DNA from: Bacillota bacterium
GTDB lineage: Bacteria; Bacillota; Clostridia; Lachnospirales; Lachnospiraceae
DNA: 64,000 nucleotides
Assembly: GCA_023420085.1 (NCBI GenBank)
Contig: JAEZWQ010000036.1
Coordinates: forward strand, 105,050-169,049
Direction: 5' to 3'
Shown here in pieces: positions 61,805-64,000 of the stretch. The notes under the pieces are model-generated. The model saw only the letters and a list, made by a program, of their open reading frames with translations. It ran no database searches and was not told the DNA's origin. The translations under genes and the position numbers were made by a program. The number at the start of each line of letters is the position of its first letter. Position 1 is the first letter of the stretch.

Positions 61805-63618
61805 TGTCAAAAATTAACGTATTAGATAATGATACTATAAATAAAATAGCAGCAGGAGAAGTTATTGAGAGACCAAAGGCTGTTGTCAAGGAATTGGTAG
61901 AAAATGCAATTGATGCAGATGCTACAGCGATAACAATTGAAATTCAAGATGGTGGTAAGAAACTTATAAGAGTTACAGATGATGGGAATGGAATAGAAAA
62001 AGATGATATAAAGCTTGCTTTTAAAAGACACTGTACTAGTAAAATACATTATGCTGATGAGCTTGACATGATAAAGACCTTGGGATTTAGGGGAGAAGCA
62101 CTATCAAGTATTGCAGCAGTAGGCAAGGTAGAATTGATTACAAAAAAAAAGGATGAACTCTTAGGAAATAGATATATAATACACGGTGGAGAAGAACTAG
62201 GATTTGATGAGGTTGGAGTCCCAACAGGAACAACATTTATAGTTAGAGAACTCTTTTATAATACACCGGCACGTTTAAGCTTTTTAAAATCAAATAACTA
62301 TGAAGCTGCGCTTATTGGAGATATAATTGAAAAAATGGCATTATCTCACCCAGAGATAAGCTTTAAGCTTGTTGTTAATGGGAAGTTAAAACTAAGCACT
62401 TCAGGAAATGGTAATATTAAAGACGTTATATATGCTATATATGGAAAAGATGTGGCAAATGCATTGATAGAAATTAATGGAGAATTTGGAAATATAAAAT
62501 TAAATGGATATATTGCAAAGCCACTTATGAGTAAACAAAATAGAAATTTTGAAATATATTTTGTTAATGGAAGATTTATAAAAAATAATAGCATAAATTT
62601 AGCTATAGAAGCAGGTTATTATGGCAGAATGATGCAAGGAAAGTTTCCGTTCACAGCTTTATATATTTCTATGAATCCTGACATGATAAATGTAAATATT
62701 CATCCAACAAAACTAGAGGTTAGATTTACTAATGAACAAGAGATATGTAATTTTATTACAGATACAATATCAGATACACTGAAAAATACAGATATTACTC
62801 CTAATATATATAAAGATAGTTTTAACATAGATAAAACACCAAATGATGCACTTAATGAAAATAAACAAGAATACATTGTTTCAAATAAATATGAAATAAA
62901 TAATAAAAATCAAGATGATTATAAAAAAGCTTATGTTCAGCCATTTGAAAAAATAGGTAGGACAATGGAAGAACATATTAAGGCAGAAAATAATAAAGTG
63001 GAACAAATAAACTTCTTTGATATACACAAGGAAGAGAGCATTGCCAAGATTAAATTAATAGGTCAGGTGTTTAGAACGTATTGGTTATTTGAAATAGATG
63101 ATACATTATTTATAATGGATCAACATGCTGCACATGAAAAGGTATTATTTGAAAAATATATAAAGGAATATAAAGACAAGAAGATATATTCACAAGAATT
63201 AATAGTACCAATAAAACTTGAATTAACAAGTAAAGAAAGAGATGTATTAGAAAGTAATTATGAGAAATTCAGTCAATTTGGATTTGATATTGAGCATTAT
63301 GGAAATAATACATTTTTAATTAGAAGTGTGCCATTCAATTTATATAATTTAGATGTTGAAGAATTATTTCACTCAATATTTGAAAATATATCTGAGAATA
63401 TCTCGACAGATAATAATGATAAGTTATACATAAAAATTGCTACAATATCATGTAAGGCAGCAGTGAAAGGAAATAATAAGCTCTCAGAAAGAGAAGTAAT
63501 CAAATTAATGGATGATTTATTAAAGCTAGATAACCCATATCAGTGCCCACATGGAAGGCCAACTGTTATTAGAATGAATAGAACAGACTTAGAAAAAAGT
63601 TTTGCAAGAATAGTGTAG
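61804..63618 (+). CDS. mutL: DNA mismatch repair protein MutL
   Basis: The 604-residue protein has GHKL ATPase motifs at the N-terminus (ELVENAIDADA, DDGNGIE, TLGFRGEALSSI). The C-terminal endonuclease site includes DQHAAHEKVLFE (Asp439) and CPHGRPT. The presence of the metal-dependent endonuclease motif fits an organism without MutH. The linker (about 330-415) is poorly conserved, as usual. Confidence 0.95.
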   Translation: MSKINVLDNDTINKIAAGEVIERPKAVVKELVENAIDADATAITIEIQDGGKKLIRVTDDGNGIEKDDIKLAFKRHCTSKIHYADELDMIKTLGFRGEALSSIAAVGKVELITKKKDELLGNRYIIHGGEELGFDEVGVPTGTTFIVRELFYNTPARLSFLKSNNYEAALIGDIIEKMALSHPEISFKLVVNGKLKLSTSGNGNIKDVIYAIYGKDVANALIEINGEFGNIKLNGYIAKPLMSKQNRNFEIYFVNGRFIKNNSINLAIEAGYYGRMMQGKFPFTALYISMNPDMINVNIHPTKLEVRFTNEQEICNFITDTISDTLKNTDITPNIYKDSFNIDKTPNDALNENKQEYIVSNKYEINNKNQDDYKKAYVQPFEKIGRTMEEHIKAENNKVEQINFFDIHKEESIAKIKLIGQVFRTYWLFEIDDTLFIMDQHAAHEKVLFEKYIKEYKDKKIYSQELIVPIKLELTSKERDVLESNYEKFSQFGFDIEHYGNNTFLIRSVPFNLYNLDVEELFHSIFENISENISTDNNDKLYIKIATISCKAAVKGNNKLSEREVIKLMDDLLKLDNPYQCPHGRPTVIRMNRTDLEKSFARIV

Positions 63619-63648
63619 TATATATTTGATGTTTTATATAATATTAGG

Positions 63649-63677
63649 TTGACAAATACTTTTAAAATTAGTATACT
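63649..63677 (+). promoter_or_regulatory. Promoter of tRNA-Ser
   Basis: TTGACA (63649-63654) and TATACT (63672-63677) are spaced by 17 bp, 15 bp before the tRNA. It is close to consensus as expected for a stable RNA. Confidence 0.85.
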
Positions 63678-63692
63678 ATAATTCGTTATTAA

Positions 63693-63780
63693 GGAGAATT
63701 ACCCAAGAGGCTGAAGGGGCTCCCCTGCTAAGGGAGTAGGTCGGGTGACCGGCGCGAGGGTTCAAATCCCTCATTCTCCG
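63693..63780 (+). tRNA. tRNA-Ser (anticodon GCT)
   Basis: The acceptor stem GGAGAAT pairs with ATTCTCC, the anticodon stem CTCCC/GGGAG encloses loop CTGCTAA with anticodon GCU (reads AGC/AGU), and a long variable arm marks class II. The T loop is TTCAAAT. Discriminator G is at 63780; CCA is not encoded. An A/T-only inverted repeat and T runs follow (63781-63804), a weak terminator at best. Confidence 0.96.
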
Positions 63781-63829
63781 TTTTTATTTTTGTCAAAATA
63801 AAAATATTAAGATAAAAATAAAAAAGTTG

Positions 63830-63858
63830 TTGACATTATATCTTGATTGAGGTATAAT
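63830..63858 (+). promoter_or_regulatory. rRNA operon promoter
   Basis: TTGACA (63830-63835) and TATAAT (63853-63858), both perfect, are spaced by 17 bp, about 110 bp before the 16S start. The leader 63859-63969 contains a GCTAG/CTAGC hairpin close to the 16S 5' end, which may belong to the RNase III processing region. Confidence 0.9.
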
Positions 63859-63969
63859 AAAAAAGTTGCTGATAGCGACAGACTTTGATAACTGAATAAT
63901 AAGACGAACCTTGAAAGACGAAGAAAAACGTTAATAAATTTGAGAGCTAGTGAAACTAGCCAGAATCTA

Positions 63970-64000
63970 AACATGAGAGTTTGATCCTGGCTCAGGATGA
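63970..64000 (+). rRNA. 16S ribosomal RNA, 5' end only
   Basis: The universal 16S start AGAGTTTGATCCTGGCTCAG is at 63976-63995 and continues to the window end. The mature 5' end is placed some bases upstream by analogy. The gene continues outside the window. Confidence 0.95.

Noticed and set aside
1..64000. CRISPR array, known riboswitch, replication origin or complete transposase gene
   Set aside because: No regularly spaced repeats, no recognisable riboswitch core, no DnaA-box cluster and no intact transposase were seen on either strand.

Overview
The window is AT-rich (roughly 30% G+C by eye) and reads as chromosome of a low-GC, anaerobic-type Clostridia/Firmicutes bacterium. Indicators are the Firmicutes gene order yqhY-nusB-xseA-xseB-ispA-dxs-tlyA-nadK-recN, miaB-mutS-mutL, lactose/cellobiose-family PTS genes, a DegV protein, a single XerC/D-like recombinase and strong AGGAGG ribosome sites. 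No sporulation gene appears at the two places where spore formers usually carry them (before yqhY, after recN), which hints at a non-sporulating lineage. Genus cannot be fixed from sequence reading alone.

Layout. 1-0.9 kb: a partial KilA-N phage-type gene next to tRNA-Arg(CCU). 1-2 kb: thioredoxin reductase. 2.2-8 kb: oligopeptide transporter oppDFBCA behind a long 5' leader hairpin. 8-9 kb: a two-gene reverse-strand unit for a secreted cell-wall-binding-repeat protein and a small membrane coiled-coil protein. 9.3-11.1 kb: a second, separately promoted OppA. 11.3-13.4 kb: PTS IIA, mannose-6-phosphate isomerase and ROK fructokinase. 13.6-14.7 kb: tyrosine recombinase. 14.8-23.1 kb: the yqhY-recN housekeeping operon. 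23.1-35.7 kb: one long co-directional run (glycogen synthase, membrane MutS-like ATPase, DUF5721-like protein, phosphohexomutase, M20 peptidase, MsrAB, pyruvate carboxylase, M42 peptidase, nitroreductase). 35.8-39.4 kb: an EF-G-like GTPase and a lipoprotein. 39.5-45.8 kb: a beta-glucoside/mannoside PTS locus with GH4, GH1 and a GntR regulator, with palindromic operators in the divergent promoter. 46-47.4 kb: a visibly GC-richer, probably acquired ATPase beside an IS3-like scrap. 47.4-49.8 kb: ABC exporter and HAD phosphatase. 49.8-53.3 kb: an inserted accessory cassette. 53.3-63.6 kb: degV, HIT, SPFH/NfeD membrane cluster, miaB, mutS, mutL. The end holds tRNA-Ser(GCU), a consensus rRNA promoter and the first bases of a 16S gene.

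Most notable region. Between 49,979 and 53,166 lies a roughly 3.2-kb cassette bounded by two 144-bp direct repeats (140/144 identical by hand alignment). The repeat is the upstream region of degV, including its -10 box and Shine-Dalgarno. Inside are a frameshifted TraX-like membrane gene, a membrane-anchored minimal subtilisin (Asp53/His81/Ser214), a secreted protein with a hydrophobic segment and a compact His-rich C-terminus, and a small cytosolic protein. They are followed by a 22-bp-stem hairpin. The layout suggests a protease-processed secreted toxin or bacteriocin with an immunity gene, carried as an exchangeable cassette. That function is inference.

A second cross-window pattern: the genes at 11.3-13.4 kb and at 40.8-45.8 kb together make up the gene set of the Bacillus subtilis gmu (glucomannan oligosaccharide) operon, split over about 28 kb. 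A partial copy of the 40.8-kb operator lies upstream of the first half.
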